DNA of 32,377 nucleotides, taken from contig WFTU01000440.1 of the NCBI GenBank assembly GCA_015485375.1, forward strand, positions 1 to 32,377, written 5' to 3'. Source of the DNA: Paracoccaceae bacterium. GTDB taxonomy: Bacteria; Pseudomonadota; Alphaproteobacteria; Rhodobacterales; Rhodobacteraceae. Each line of letters opens with the position of its first letter. Within the stretch, counting starts at the first letter, position 1. This document shows positions 1 to 7,325 of this stretch, in pieces. The translations under genes and the position numbers were made by a program. Under the pieces are notes generated by a model. That model was not told the origin of the DNA. It saw only the letters and a list, made by a program, of their open reading frames with translations, and searched no databases.

Positions 1-2
1 CC

Positions 3-1172
3 GTTGACGCCGCCAACCCCGCCCGCGCCCTGCGCCCGCATCTGGCCGACCTGCCGCCAATCAAGGGCCGCTATATCGTCATCGCGCTGGGCAAGGCCGC
101 CTGCGTCATGGCCGAAGAGGCCCTCGCACACCTTCCCGACGGACCCGTCACGGCCATCGCCGTCACCAACCCCGAGAACCTCCGCCCCGTGGCAGGCTGC
201 ACCGTCCTGCCCGCCGCCCATCCGGTGCCGGACGAAAACGGCGCGCGCGCCGCACAGGCCGTCATCGACCTGCTCTCCACCACCACGCCCGACGACCGTG
301 TCATCGCCCTGATATCCGGTGGCGGCTCCGCCCTCCTGCCCGCGCCGGTCGAGGGCGTCACGCTGGAGGACAAGGCCGAAGTCAGCCGCATCCTCCTTTC
401 CGCCGGTTTCGAGATCACCGAAATGAACCTCGTGCGCCAGCATCTCTCGCGCCTCAAGGGCGGCGGCATGGCCCGCCTTGCCGCGCCGGCAAGGCTCACC
501 GCCTATATCCTCTCCGACGTGATCGGAGACGACTTGCGCGCCATCGCCAGCGGCCCGACCGTCGCCCCGATCGGCGCGCGGCAACAGGCCCGCGAACTGC
601 TGCAACAACGCGGCGTTTTCGACCGGATGCCCGCTTCCGTCAAAGCCGCCCTGCAATCGACAGAACCGGAGCCGCCAACCGCCCCCGCCGAAAACATCCT
701 CATCGGCTCCAACCGCCAGAGCCTCGCGGCCATTCAGGCCGCTTCAGGGGGAATCATTATCAGTGATTCCCTAACAGGCGATGTAGAAAACGCGGCCAAT
801 TTTATCGTTCGCGCGATTTCCGGAAACCCCGCCGAAACCCTGATCTTCGGCGGCGAGACCACCGTGAACCTCAAGGGAAACGGCAAAGGCGGCCGCAATC
901 AGGAACTGGCGCTCCGCGTCGCCCTGCAAACGGAAAACATCCCCGGCGAATGGGTTTTTCTGTCGGGCGGCACCGATGGCCGCGACGGCCCGACCGATGC
1001 GGCGGGCGGCCTCGTCGATCCGCACACGGCCTCGAAAATTCCGGATGCCGAAGCCCTGCTCGCCAACAACGACAGTTACGCCGCGTTGCAAAAAGCCGGA
1101 GCCCTGCTGATGACCGGCGGCACCGGCACCAACGTCGCGGATGTGCAGATTTTCCTGCGCCGCCAACCTTGA
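3..1172 (+). CDS. gckA: glycerate 2-kinase, MOFRL family (5' end cut by window)
   Basis: Phosphorylates D-glycerate to 2-phosphoglycerate, the last step of glycolate/hydroxypyruvate salvage. The reading frame is open to the left edge. The in-frame residues before the first ATG (108) read as the usual N-terminus, including a GKAA motif near position 93 that fits the family's active-site lysine. The true start therefore lies outside the window, probably only 10-20 codons away. Further family features are ISGGGSALLPAP around 307-342, the NLVRQHLSRLKGGG segment near 427-468, and the C-terminal GGTDGRDGPTDAAGG and GGTGTN motifs of the MOFRL domain. Length fits the roughly 420-residue family. A DUF308 gene follows 49 bp later. 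A link to the phosphoglycolate phosphatase at 15981 (glycolate recycling) is possible but only inferred. Confidence 0.9.
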   Translation, partial: VDAANPARALRPHLADLPPIKGRYIVIALGKAACVMAEEALAHLPDGPVTAIAVTNPENLRPVAGCTVLPAAHPVPDENGARAAQAVIDLLSTTTPDDRVIALISGGGSALLPAPVEGVTLEDKAEVSRILLSAGFEITEMNLVRQHLSRLKGGGMARLAAPARLTAYILSDVIGDDLRAIASGPTVAPIGARQQARELLQQRGVFDRMPASVKAALQSTEPEPPTAPAENILIGSNRQSLAAIQAASGGIIISDSLTGDVENAANFIVRAISGNPAETLIFGGETTVNLKGNGKGGRNQELALRVALQTENIPGEWVFLSGGTDGRDGPTDAAGGLVDPHTASKIPDAEALLANNDSYAALQKAGALLMTGGTGTNVADVQIFLRRQP

Positions 1173-1221
1173 CGCGCGCGTAACAACCCCCACCTACAAG
1201 ACAACTTGAAGGAGGATTGTT

Positions 1222-1791
1222 ATGACTGGTTACACTGAAACCTCGGTCGTCATCTCCGGTTTCGATGACAACGTATTGAAAAAATTCCGCAAGGTCAGCC
1301 TGATTGTCGGCGGCCTGCTTTTGCTGGTCGGCCTGACCGGCGTGCTCGCGCCGCAGCTCCTGTCGCTGGTCGCGAGCGCCTTCCTCGGCTGGCTGTTCCT
1401 GATCGGCGGGGCGCTGAGCCTCTACTTCGCCTTCCTCGCCCGCTGGCGCTCGGCGGTGGCGTGGATCAAGCCGGTGCTGCTTTTGCTCGCCGGTTTCCTG
1501 ATCCTGCTGAACCCGCTGGCCGGAGTTGTCGCCATCGCGCTTCTGCTGGCCTTCTACCTGTTCCTTGACGCCTTCGCGAGCTTCGCGCTGGCCCGCTTCA
1601 TGAAACCCGCCAAAGGCTGGGGGTGGATGGCATCGAACGGCGTGATTTCCATCGGCCTTGCCTTGTTGCTGGTCTTTGCCTGGCCTGCGGATTCGGCGGT
1701 TCTGGTCGGGCTCTACCTCGGCATCAGCCTGATGTTCGACGGTTTGTCGCTGCTGCTCCTCGGCCTCGCGGCTAGACAAAGCGGCGAATAG
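1222..1791 (+). CDS. HdeD/DUF308 family integral membrane protein
   Basis: A 189-residue protein that is almost entirely hydrophobic, with about six membrane-spanning stretches starting near residues 25, 48, 82, 100, 133 and 160. The repeated GGLLLLVGL / GWLFLIGGALSL / GLALLLVF pattern is typical of the DUF308 (HdeD-like) family. HdeD itself is linked to acid resistance in enteric bacteria, but the role of alphaproteobacterial members is not established. A strong ribosome-binding site (aaggagga) sits about 5 bases before the ATG. The first 25 residues are polar and probably cytoplasmic. It lies 41 bp upstream of the mrp gene on the same strand and could be cotranscribed with it. Confidence 0.8.
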   Translation: MTGYTETSVVISGFDDNVLKKFRKVSLIVGGLLLLVGLTGVLAPQLLSLVASAFLGWLFLIGGALSLYFAFLARWRSAVAWIKPVLLLLAGFLILLNPLAGVVAIALLLAFYLFLDAFASFALARFMKPAKGWGWMASNGVISIGLALLLVFAWPADSAVLVGLYLGISLMFDGLSLLLLGLAARQSGE

Positions 1792-1832
1792 GTAGCAGAA
1801 CGGCGGCAACGCTTTTACAAGGACATAAAATC

Positions 1833-2900
1833 ATGAGCATCACCCGCGAGCAAATTCTCGACACCCTGCGCCGGATCGAGGATCCCGCCAGCAAGAAAGA
1901 CATCGTCTCGGCCGACATCGTGCGCGCCCTGACCATTGACGGCGGCGAGGTCCGCTTTGTGCTGGAGGTCGCCGCCTCGCAAGGCGCGGCGATGGAGCCG
2001 ACCCGTCTGGCCGCTGTCGAGGCGGTCGAGAAACTGCCGGGCGTCACCAAGGTCTCGGCTCTGGTCACCGCCCATTCCGAAAAACAGCCGCCAAACCTCG
2101 GCACCGGTGCGAAACCTGCCGCGCCTGCCGGTCCGGCCCCGATCCCCGGCGTGAAGAAAATCATCGCTGTGGCTTCCGGCAAGGGCGGCGTGGGGAAATC
2201 CACCGTGTCGTCGAACCTCGCCGTGGCGCTGGCCGCCGAGGGCAAGAAGGTCGGGCTGCTGGACGCCGATGTTTACGGCCCGTCGCAACCGCGGATGCTC
2301 GGCGTCACCGGCCATCCGGCCTCGCCCGACGGCAAGACCATCCTGCCGCTGCGCAACCATGGTGTCACGCTGATGTCCATGGGTCTGATGATGAAGGAAA
2401 ACGAGGCCGTGGTCTGGCGCGGGCCGATGCTGATGGGGGCGCTCCAGCAGATGCTCAACCAGGTGCAGTGGGGAGAGCTGGACGTGCTGATCATCGACCT
2501 GCCGCCCGGCACCGGTGACGTGCAGATCACCATGGCGCAGAAAGCCGAGATCGAAGGCGCGATTGTTGTTTCCACCCCGCAGGATGTGGCGCTGCTGGAT
2601 GCGCGCAAGGCGCTGGATATGTTCCGCAAAACGAACACAAAGGTGCTGGGAATGGTCGAGAACATGTCGACGCATGTCTGTTCCAACTGCGGGCACGAGG
2701 AACATATCTTCGGTCATGGCGGCGCGAAAGCGGAGGCGGAAAAACTCGGCCTGCCGTTCCTTGGCGAGGTGCCGCTGGATATCGATATCCGGCTGGCCTC
2801 GGACGCGGGGGCGCCGGTTGTGGTGGCGAAGCCGGACAGTCCGCAGGCGCAGGCGTTCCGCGATATCGCGCGCAAACTGATCGATCAGGGTATCGTTTAG
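1833..2900 (+). CDS. mrp: Mrp/ApbC-type Fe-S cluster carrier ATPase
   Basis: A 355-residue P-loop NTPase that binds and delivers iron-sulfur clusters to apoproteins. The N-terminal part (about residues 1-80) fits the DUF59/MIP18 domain. A proline/alanine linker (90-106) leads to the ATPase domain with the deviant Walker A SGKGGVGKST at 115-124, the Mrp signature DADVYGPSQPRMLG at about 144-157, and IIDLPPGTGD at 220-229. The cluster-binding CxxC pair is C283 and C286 (VCSNCG). Length and domain order are normal for alphaproteobacterial Mrp. The next gene begins 4 bp after its stop codon, which indicates translational coupling. Confidence 0.93.
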   Translation: MSITREQILDTLRRIEDPASKKDIVSADIVRALTIDGGEVRFVLEVAASQGAAMEPTRLAAVEAVEKLPGVTKVSALVTAHSEKQPPNLGTGAKPAAPAGPAPIPGVKKIIAVASGKGGVGKSTVSSNLAVALAAEGKKVGLLDADVYGPSQPRMLGVTGHPASPDGKTILPLRNHGVTLMSMGLMMKENEAVVWRGPMLMGALQQMLNQVQWGELDVLIIDLPPGTGDVQITMAQKAEIEGAIVVSTPQDVALLDARKALDMFRKTNTKVLGMVENMSTHVCSNCGHEEHIFGHGGAKAEAEKLGLPFLGEVPLDIDIRLASDAGAPVVVAKPDSPQAQAFRDIARKLIDQGIV

Positions 2901-2904
2901 AGCC

Positions 2905-3354
2905 ATGCTGAAATTCGCGCGGGTGGTGCATTTCGACGATTCCGATCTGTCCCTCTATGACCCCGTCGCGCCGTCCGGAGAATGGGCGGTCAGCGGCGGG
3001 TTCGCCTTTGCCGACTGGCAGGGCTCGGAGGACGAGAAGGCGCGGAACGCGTTTGAAAAGGGCTGGCTTGGTGTCGGCTCCTTCGGGCGGGCGACAGCGG
3101 TGATGGTGGCGGAGATCGAGCCTTTGCAACTGGGCGAGGTTCGTAGCCGTCTGGCGGGCTATCTGGCGCGGGATTTCGGGGCGCCGGACCACAAGGCGGC
3201 GCTGGCAGCAGCGGATCAGGAGATCGCCTTCATGCAGGAGTTGTGCGAGTCGCAAGACCTCAACACCGTGTTGCTGGTGCATCGGGAGATGACCGAAGCC
3301 GGTGTGCATGAAGAATGCCGCGCGGTTAAACCCCGCGCGGCGACGGTGCATTGA
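2905..3354 (+). CDS. conserved hypothetical protein (resembles DUF6505)
   Basis: A soluble 149-residue acidic protein starting MLKFARVVHFDDSDL. It has no signal peptide, membrane segment or recognised catalytic motif. A hydrophobic central core (VGSFGRATAVMVAEIEPLQ, about residues 52-70) is followed by a helical segment with two cysteines (C111 in LCESQ, C136 in EECRA). It resembles the small family annotated DUF6505 in Rhodobacterales, which I recall rather than can prove. It starts 4 bp after mrp, so it is almost certainly in the same transcript. That placement makes a link to Fe-S metabolism conceivable, but function is unknown. The 3' end runs into a large inverted repeat and converges on the parB-like gene. 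Confidence 0.7.
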   Translation: MLKFARVVHFDDSDLSLYDPVAPSGEWAVSGGFAFADWQGSEDEKARNAFEKGWLGVGSFGRATAVMVAEIEPLQLGEVRSRLAGYLARDFGAPDHKAALAAADQEIAFMQELCESQDLNTVLLVHREMTEAGVHEECRAVKPRAATVH

Positions 3355-3363
3355 GGGTGGTTT

Positions 3364-3424
3364 TTCCAACTGTTCTTATTTTGATCAAGCAGCGGAAAAT
3401 ATTGGGAAAATAAGAAAGTTGGAA
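3364..3424. repeat. large imperfect inverted repeat between convergent genes
   Basis: The arm at 3364-3382 (ttccaactgttcttatttt) is the reverse complement of 3407-3424 except for one missing base, giving about 18 pairs around a 24-base loop that itself contains tgatca. It lies just after the stop of the small protein gene at 3354 and before the stop of the parB-like gene at 3436. It may act as a bidirectional transcription terminator. The arm ends in the same TTCCAAC/GTTGGAA sequence used in the neighbouring palindrome, so protein binding is the alternative. Confidence 0.6.
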
Positions 3425-3436
3425 CGTTCCAACTTT
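3415..3436. promoter_or_regulatory. perfect 22-bp palindrome, parS-like site
   Basis: A perfect 22-bp palindrome with the core GTTGGAACGTTCCAAC (3418-3433), flanked by AAA and TTT. The core has the GTT-N10-AAC layout of the parS sites recalled for RepABC plasmids (GTTNNNNGCNNNNAAC), except that the central dinucleotide is CG rather than GC. Its last base overlaps the stop codon of the parB-like gene. Position next to a ParB-family gene makes a ParB-binding site the leading idea. It could also simply belong to the terminator formed by the larger inverted repeat. Confidence 0.55.
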
Positions 3437-4326
3437 TAGCGTGCGCGGGACGGGAAGTGTTCTTCCATGAACTGGCGGAAGGATTCGGATAAAGCGGCGC
3501 GCGAAATTTCATCCGAAAATTCCAGCCGTATCAGGTTGCGCGATTTACGAAACGCGATGCCTTCGGTTTCTCCGGTGCGCGTATAAACCTTGATCGGGCG
3601 CGCGCGTTGTGCCGGTTGTTTGGCCGCATTTTTCAGGCAGGAAAAAACTTTGGCTGACTCTAGCGGATCGCCGGTTTTTTGCTGTTCCGCAAGTCTTTGC
3701 GCCACCTCGAGTATAGCCGGACCCTTGCTCGCATTTGCCAGTAACGGCTTCAAAATTCTGGCGTGGTTTACTTTGATGTCTCCGGGATGCGCATATGCCG
3801 AAACAATGTCTTTTGGCAGTTTCGCCAGATCAAGATAGCGGGACAGCCAGTCTTTCGAGACCTCCAGCGCCGCCGCCATGTCTTTTTGCCTGCCGCCGTA
3901 ATAGTCCTCCAACGCCTGTGTGTAATCCTTTGCCCGCTCGTAGTCCGAAATGTCCTGACGGTGGCGGTTTTCGATGTCGGCAAGGCGGAAGGCCTGTTCG
4001 TCGGTGAGGGGGCGGACCTCGATCAGGTACCGGAAATCGGGATGGCCGTTGGCGCGCAGCCATGTCACGGCCCAGTGGCGCCGGGCGCCGGTGATGATTT
4101 CGTAGCCCTTGCGGGTTTCGCGCACGATGGCGGGGAACTCCTGTCGGCCCTGCGCTTTCAGCCCCTCGATCAGGTCGGCGCAGGTTTCGGCGGTCAGGCG
4201 GTCGTAGTCGCGGTTGTGGCGGGACCAGAGGTGGCACAGTGCCGGATCGACGAGGTGGCGGGTTTCGCGCGGTTTCAGGAACGGAAAGACGGAGCGGCGG
4301 GTAGAAAAATCTGTGTGCTGGTTCAT
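3436..4326 (-). CDS. orphan ParB/RepB-family DNA-binding protein
   Basis: A 296-residue protein of the ParB/RepB/Spo0J partition family. It carries the two nucleotide-binding ParB boxes, TGARRHWA at 79-86 and IENRHRQD at 118-125. A helix-turn-helix region follows at about 147-172 (DMAAALEVSKDWLSRYLDLAKLP), then a basic C-terminal part (PAQRARPIKVYTR). The family loads onto parS sites and slides or spreads using CTP. No ParA/RepA partner is visible on either side, so it is an orphan, possibly plasmid-derived or recruited as a regulator. The upstream neighbour is cbbR, 59 bp away and in the same orientation, and the 3' end touches a parS-like palindrome. The 3' half looks somewhat less GC-rich than neighbouring genes. 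Confidence 0.8.
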   Translation of the reverse strand: MNQHTDFSTRRSVFPFLKPRETRHLVDPALCHLWSRHNRDYDRLTAETCADLIEGLKAQGRQEFPAIVRETRKGYEIITGARRHWAVTWLRANGHPDFRYLIEVRPLTDEQAFRLADIENRHRQDISDYERAKDYTQALEDYYGGRQKDMAAALEVSKDWLSRYLDLAKLPKDIVSAYAHPGDIKVNHARILKPLLANASKGPAILEVAQRLAEQQKTGDPLESAKVFSCLKNAAKQPAQRARPIKVYTRTGETEGIAFRKSRNLIRLEFSDEISRAALSESFRQFMEEHFPSRAR

Positions 4327-4385
4327 GGAGAATCCCCTGTTGAAAAATCAGGAAGCCAGCATGGCAGATTATGGTTTCGGTATGG

Positions 4386-5315
4386 TTAATCCGGCATTTT
4401 CGGCAGGAAGTCCCCGTTCTGTTCGACCAGAAATTCCCGCACCCGCTGCGTGACCGGTGTTTCCGGCGTGCTGGCCGGACGCACGAGGAACCACTGGCGC
4501 ACGATCGGCAGGCCCGGAAGGTCGATGGTTTTGATGCGGCCGGCGACCAGCGCGTCCATGACGGTGTGGGCGGAAATCAGGGCGATGCCGAGGCCGGCGA
4601 TCACCGCCTGTTTGATGGTTTCGTTGGTGTTGAACTCCATCTGGTCGTAGGTCAGCCCCTCGCCGGTGCGGTCGAGGAATCGCTCCATAAGGATTCGCGT
4701 GCCGGAGCCGGGTTCGCGCTGGATGAAGGTTTCGGAGAACAGATCCTTGCGCGAAATGTCGCGGCTGTTGGCCAGCGGATGGTCCGGTGCGGCGATCAGA
4801 ATGTGCGGATGGGCGCCGATGGCGACGGATTCTACGGCAGGATATCGGGGCGGGCGGCCCATGATGGCGAGGTCGATGGAATGGTCCTCCAGCGCCGAAA
4901 CGATGCGGCGGCGGTTGCCGATAATCAGGTCGATACGGATGTCGGGCATGGCCTTTTTCGCCAGCGCCACGAGGGCGGGGGCGAAGTATTTTCCGGTGGA
5001 AACCACGCCGAGGGAAACCAGACCGGACTTGCCGGCGTTCAGGGATTCTATTGTTTTATAACAGTGCAGTAAGGTGGACTCGATCTTGTTGATGGTTTTC
5101 AGCACCTCCTGCCCCTGTGTGGTCAGATGTCCGTTGCCATCGGCGGCGCGGTTCAGGAGCTTGGCGCCGATGTTTGCCTCCAGCTGTTTGAGCTGGGTGG
5201 AAACGGCCGGTGCGGTCAGGTTCAGGCGCTCGGCCGCCGTGGTGATGCTGCCGCTTTCCTGCACGGCGGCGAGGGCGCGGAGCTGCTTCAGAGTGATTGC
5301 GTTCAACTGTGTCAT
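4386..5315 (-). CDS. cbbR: CbbR-type LysR transcriptional regulator
   Basis: A 309-residue LysR-family regulator, divergent from the Calvin-cycle operon it should control. The N-terminal winged helix-turn-helix lies at about residues 6-65 (LKQLRALAAVQESGSITTAAERLNLTAPAVSTQLKQLE). The effector domain includes the CbbR-like segments SLGVVSTGKYFAPALV (about 100-115) and DLAIMGRPP (about 147-155), which place it in the CbbR branch of the family. CbbR normally binds the intergenic region and senses metabolites such as ribulose bisphosphate or NADPH. The start is the ATG whose complement ends at 5315, leaving 97 bp to fbp. Length is normal and no disruption is seen. Confidence 0.92.
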   Translation of the reverse strand: MTQLNAITLKQLRALAAVQESGSITTAAERLNLTAPAVSTQLKQLEANIGAKLLNRAADGNGHLTTQGQEVLKTINKIESTLLHCYKTIESLNAGKSGLVSLGVVSTGKYFAPALVALAKKAMPDIRIDLIIGNRRRIVSALEDHSIDLAIMGRPPRYPAVESVAIGAHPHILIAAPDHPLANSRDISRKDLFSETFIQREPGSGTRILMERFLDRTGEGLTYDQMEFNTNETIKQAVIAGLGIALISAHTVMDALVAGRIKTIDLPGLPIVRQWFLVRPASTPETPVTQRVREFLVEQNGDFLPKMPD

Positions 5316-5360
5316 AAATTAATTTTAACACAGAGAATATAAAATTCAATTTGATTATTG
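5315..5360. promoter_or_regulatory. cbbR-fbp intergenic region with CbbR-box-like dyads
   Basis: This AT-rich stretch lies in an otherwise GC-rich region. It contains a TNA-N7-TNA match (5315-5327), the pattern known for CbbR boxes, centred on the palindrome AAATTAATTT (5316-5325). A second dyad, AAATTCAATTT, lies at 5342-5352, with its centre about 26 bp away. Two spaced dyads are what a LysR regulator with recognition and activation sites would use. No clear -35/-10 pair could be assigned. Confidence 0.5.
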
Positions 5361-5412
5361 CACGCAGCCGCCGGAGTATGCAGGCCATCTTATATGAGCG
5401 GAGACGTGATTC

Positions 5413-6423
5413 ATGGCTGACCATACGCCAATCGAAGAGACCCCGGGAATTCCCGCCGAGCTGATGCCGGTGATGCTGGCGCTGTGCGACGTGTCGCAGA
5501 AGCTGGCGCAGACAATTGCCGACGGTCCGCTGGCGGGGGATGACCTCGCTGCTGCCGTGGGCACCAACCTTGGCGGCGACGGGCAGAAGGCGCTCGATCT
5601 GATTGCCGACGATGCCTATGCCGAGGAACTGAAGAATACCGAGGTGCGCTGGTATGCCTCCGAGGAGCAGGACGAGGTTGTCGAGCTGAACCCGAACGGG
5701 TCGCTGGCGCTGGCGATCGATCCGCTGGACGGGTCGTCGAATATCGATGTGAATGTTTCCATCGGCACGATCTTCTCGATCTTCCCCGCCAAAGACGACG
5801 AGAACGAGAGTTTTCTGCGTCCGGCGCGCGAGCAGATTGCCGGTGGCTATTTTATCTATGGCCCGCAGACCGGACTGGTTGTGACCTTTGGCGACGGCAC
5901 CATGCAGTTCGTCATGGACAGCCGCACACGCAAGTTTATCTGTGTGGACCGCAAGCTGAATCTGAAACCGGATTCGATCGAGTATGCGATCAATGCCTCC
6001 AACTACCGTCACTGGCCGCGGCCGATCCGGGCGTTTATCGACGATTGTGTCGATGGCACCGAAGGGCCGCGCGGGCGGGATTTCAACATGCGCTGGGTGG
6101 CCTCGCTGGTGGCGGAGACGCACCGTATTCTGACGCGCGGCGGAATCTTCCTGTATCCGGGCGACGACCGCGAGGGCTACAAACGCGGCCGGTTGCGGAT
6201 GGTTTACGAATGTGCGCCGATTGCCTTTCTGATCGAGCAGGCGGGTGGCAAGGCCACCGATGCGGTTGACCCGATCATGGACCAGCAGGCGACAGAGCTG
6301 CACGGGCGCACGCCGTTCGTGTTCGGTTCCGCCAACAAGGTGGAGAAAGTCACCACCTATCACGATCTTCCTGAAAACGAGACGTCGGCGCTGTTCGGCA
6401 AACGCGGCCTTTTCCGCGCTTAA
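5413..6423 (+). CDS. fbp: fructose-1,6-bisphosphatase class 1 (CbbF)
   Basis: A 336-residue class I fructose-1,6-bisphosphatase, the first gene of the operon. It converts fructose-1,6-bisphosphate to fructose-6-phosphate. In alphaproteobacterial cbb operons the enzyme is usually credited with sedoheptulose-1,7-bisphosphatase activity too. The metal-binding signature DPLDGSSN is at residues 103-110, the upstream acidic pair is SEEQ near 83-86, and YPGD with the substrate-binding RLRMVYECAPIAFLIEQAGG segment is near the C-terminus. The ATG at 5413 is preceded by a purine-rich GCGGAGA about 6 bases upstream. It is followed by prk after 17 bp. Confidence 0.95.
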   Translation: MADHTPIEETPGIPAELMPVMLALCDVSQKLAQTIADGPLAGDDLAAAVGTNLGGDGQKALDLIADDAYAEELKNTEVRWYASEEQDEVVELNPNGSLALAIDPLDGSSNIDVNVSIGTIFSIFPAKDDENESFLRPAREQIAGGYFIYGPQTGLVVTFGDGTMQFVMDSRTRKFICVDRKLNLKPDSIEYAINASNYRHWPRPIRAFIDDCVDGTEGPRGRDFNMRWVASLVAETHRILTRGGIFLYPGDDREGYKRGRLRMVYECAPIAFLIEQAGGKATDAVDPIMDQQATELHGRTPFVFGSANKVEKVTTYHDLPENETSALFGKRGLFRA

Positions 6424-6440
6424 TCACAAGGACCACAGAC

Positions 6441-7313
6441 ATGAGCACCAAACATCCTATCATCTCGGTAACCGGTTCTTCGGGCGCAGGGACTTCGACC
6501 GTCAAATCCACTTTCGACCAGATTTTCCGCCGCGAGGGCGTGAAGGCTGTGTCCATCGAGGGCGACGCATTCCACAAATACAACCGTGCCGACATGAAGG
6601 CAGAGCTGGAAAAACGACTGGCGCAAGGGGACCATTCGTTCAGCCATTTCAGCCTTGAAGCCAACGAGCTGGGCGAGTTGGAGCGGGTTTTCCGTGAATA
6701 TGGCGAGACCGGCAAGGGCAAGACGCGCTACTATGTGCATTCCGACGAGGAAGCCAAGGCGCTGGGCACGCCCTCGGGCGAGTTCACCGAGTGGGCCGAT
6801 TTCGAGGACGGCTCCGACTTGCTGTTTTACGAGGGCCTGCACGGTGCCGTGAAACAGGACGGCATCGATGTGGCCGGTTATGCCGACCTGAAAATCGGGG
6901 TTGTGCCGGTGATCAATCTGGAATGGATCCAGAAGATGCACCGTGACCGCAATGTGCGCGGCTATTCGACCGAGGCGATCACCGATGTGATCCTGCGCCG
7001 CATGGATGCCTATGTGAAGTGCATCACGCCGCAGTTCAGCCAGACGGATATCAACTTCCAGCGGGTGCCGGTGGTCGATACGTCGAACCCGTTTATCTCG
7101 CGCACCATTCCGACGCTGGATGAAAGTCTGGTGGTGATCCGGTTCAAGAATCCGGCGGGGATCGATTTTCCCTATCTGACCAGCATGATTCAGGGATCGT
7201 GGATGAGCCGTGCGAACTCCATCGTTGTGCCGGGCGGCAAGATGGACCTGTCCATGCAGCTGATCCTGACTCCGCTGATCCACCGTCTGATCGACAACGC
7301 ACGCCGCGCCTAA
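6441..7313 (+). CDS. cbbP: phosphoribulokinase (CbbP)
   Basis: A 290-residue bacterial-type phosphoribulokinase that makes ribulose-1,5-bisphosphate from ribulose-5-phosphate and ATP. The P-loop is GSSGAGTS at 12-19. Residues known to be catalytic in the Rhodobacter sphaeroides enzyme are all present: D42, H45 and R49 in EGDAFHKYNR, the glutamate of LLFYEGLHG, and the lysine, histidine, arginine and aspartate of IQKMHRDR followed by RGY. The enzyme therefore looks active, so the cell should produce ribulose bisphosphate. This matters because the only RuBisCO homologue in the operon has altered catalytic residues. Normal length; next gene 12 bp after the stop by the chosen start. Confidence 0.96.
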   Translation: MSTKHPIISVTGSSGAGTSTVKSTFDQIFRREGVKAVSIEGDAFHKYNRADMKAELEKRLAQGDHSFSHFSLEANELGELERVFREYGETGKGKTRYYVHSDEEAKALGTPSGEFTEWADFEDGSDLLFYEGLHGAVKQDGIDVAGYADLKIGVVPVINLEWIQKMHRDRNVRGYSTEAITDVILRRMDAYVKCITPQFSQTDINFQRVPVVDTSNPFISRTIPTLDESLVVIRFKNPAGIDFPYLTSMIQGSWMSRANSIVVPGGKMDLSMQLILTPLIHRLIDNARRA

Positions 7314-7325
7314 GGAGGAGTGACC

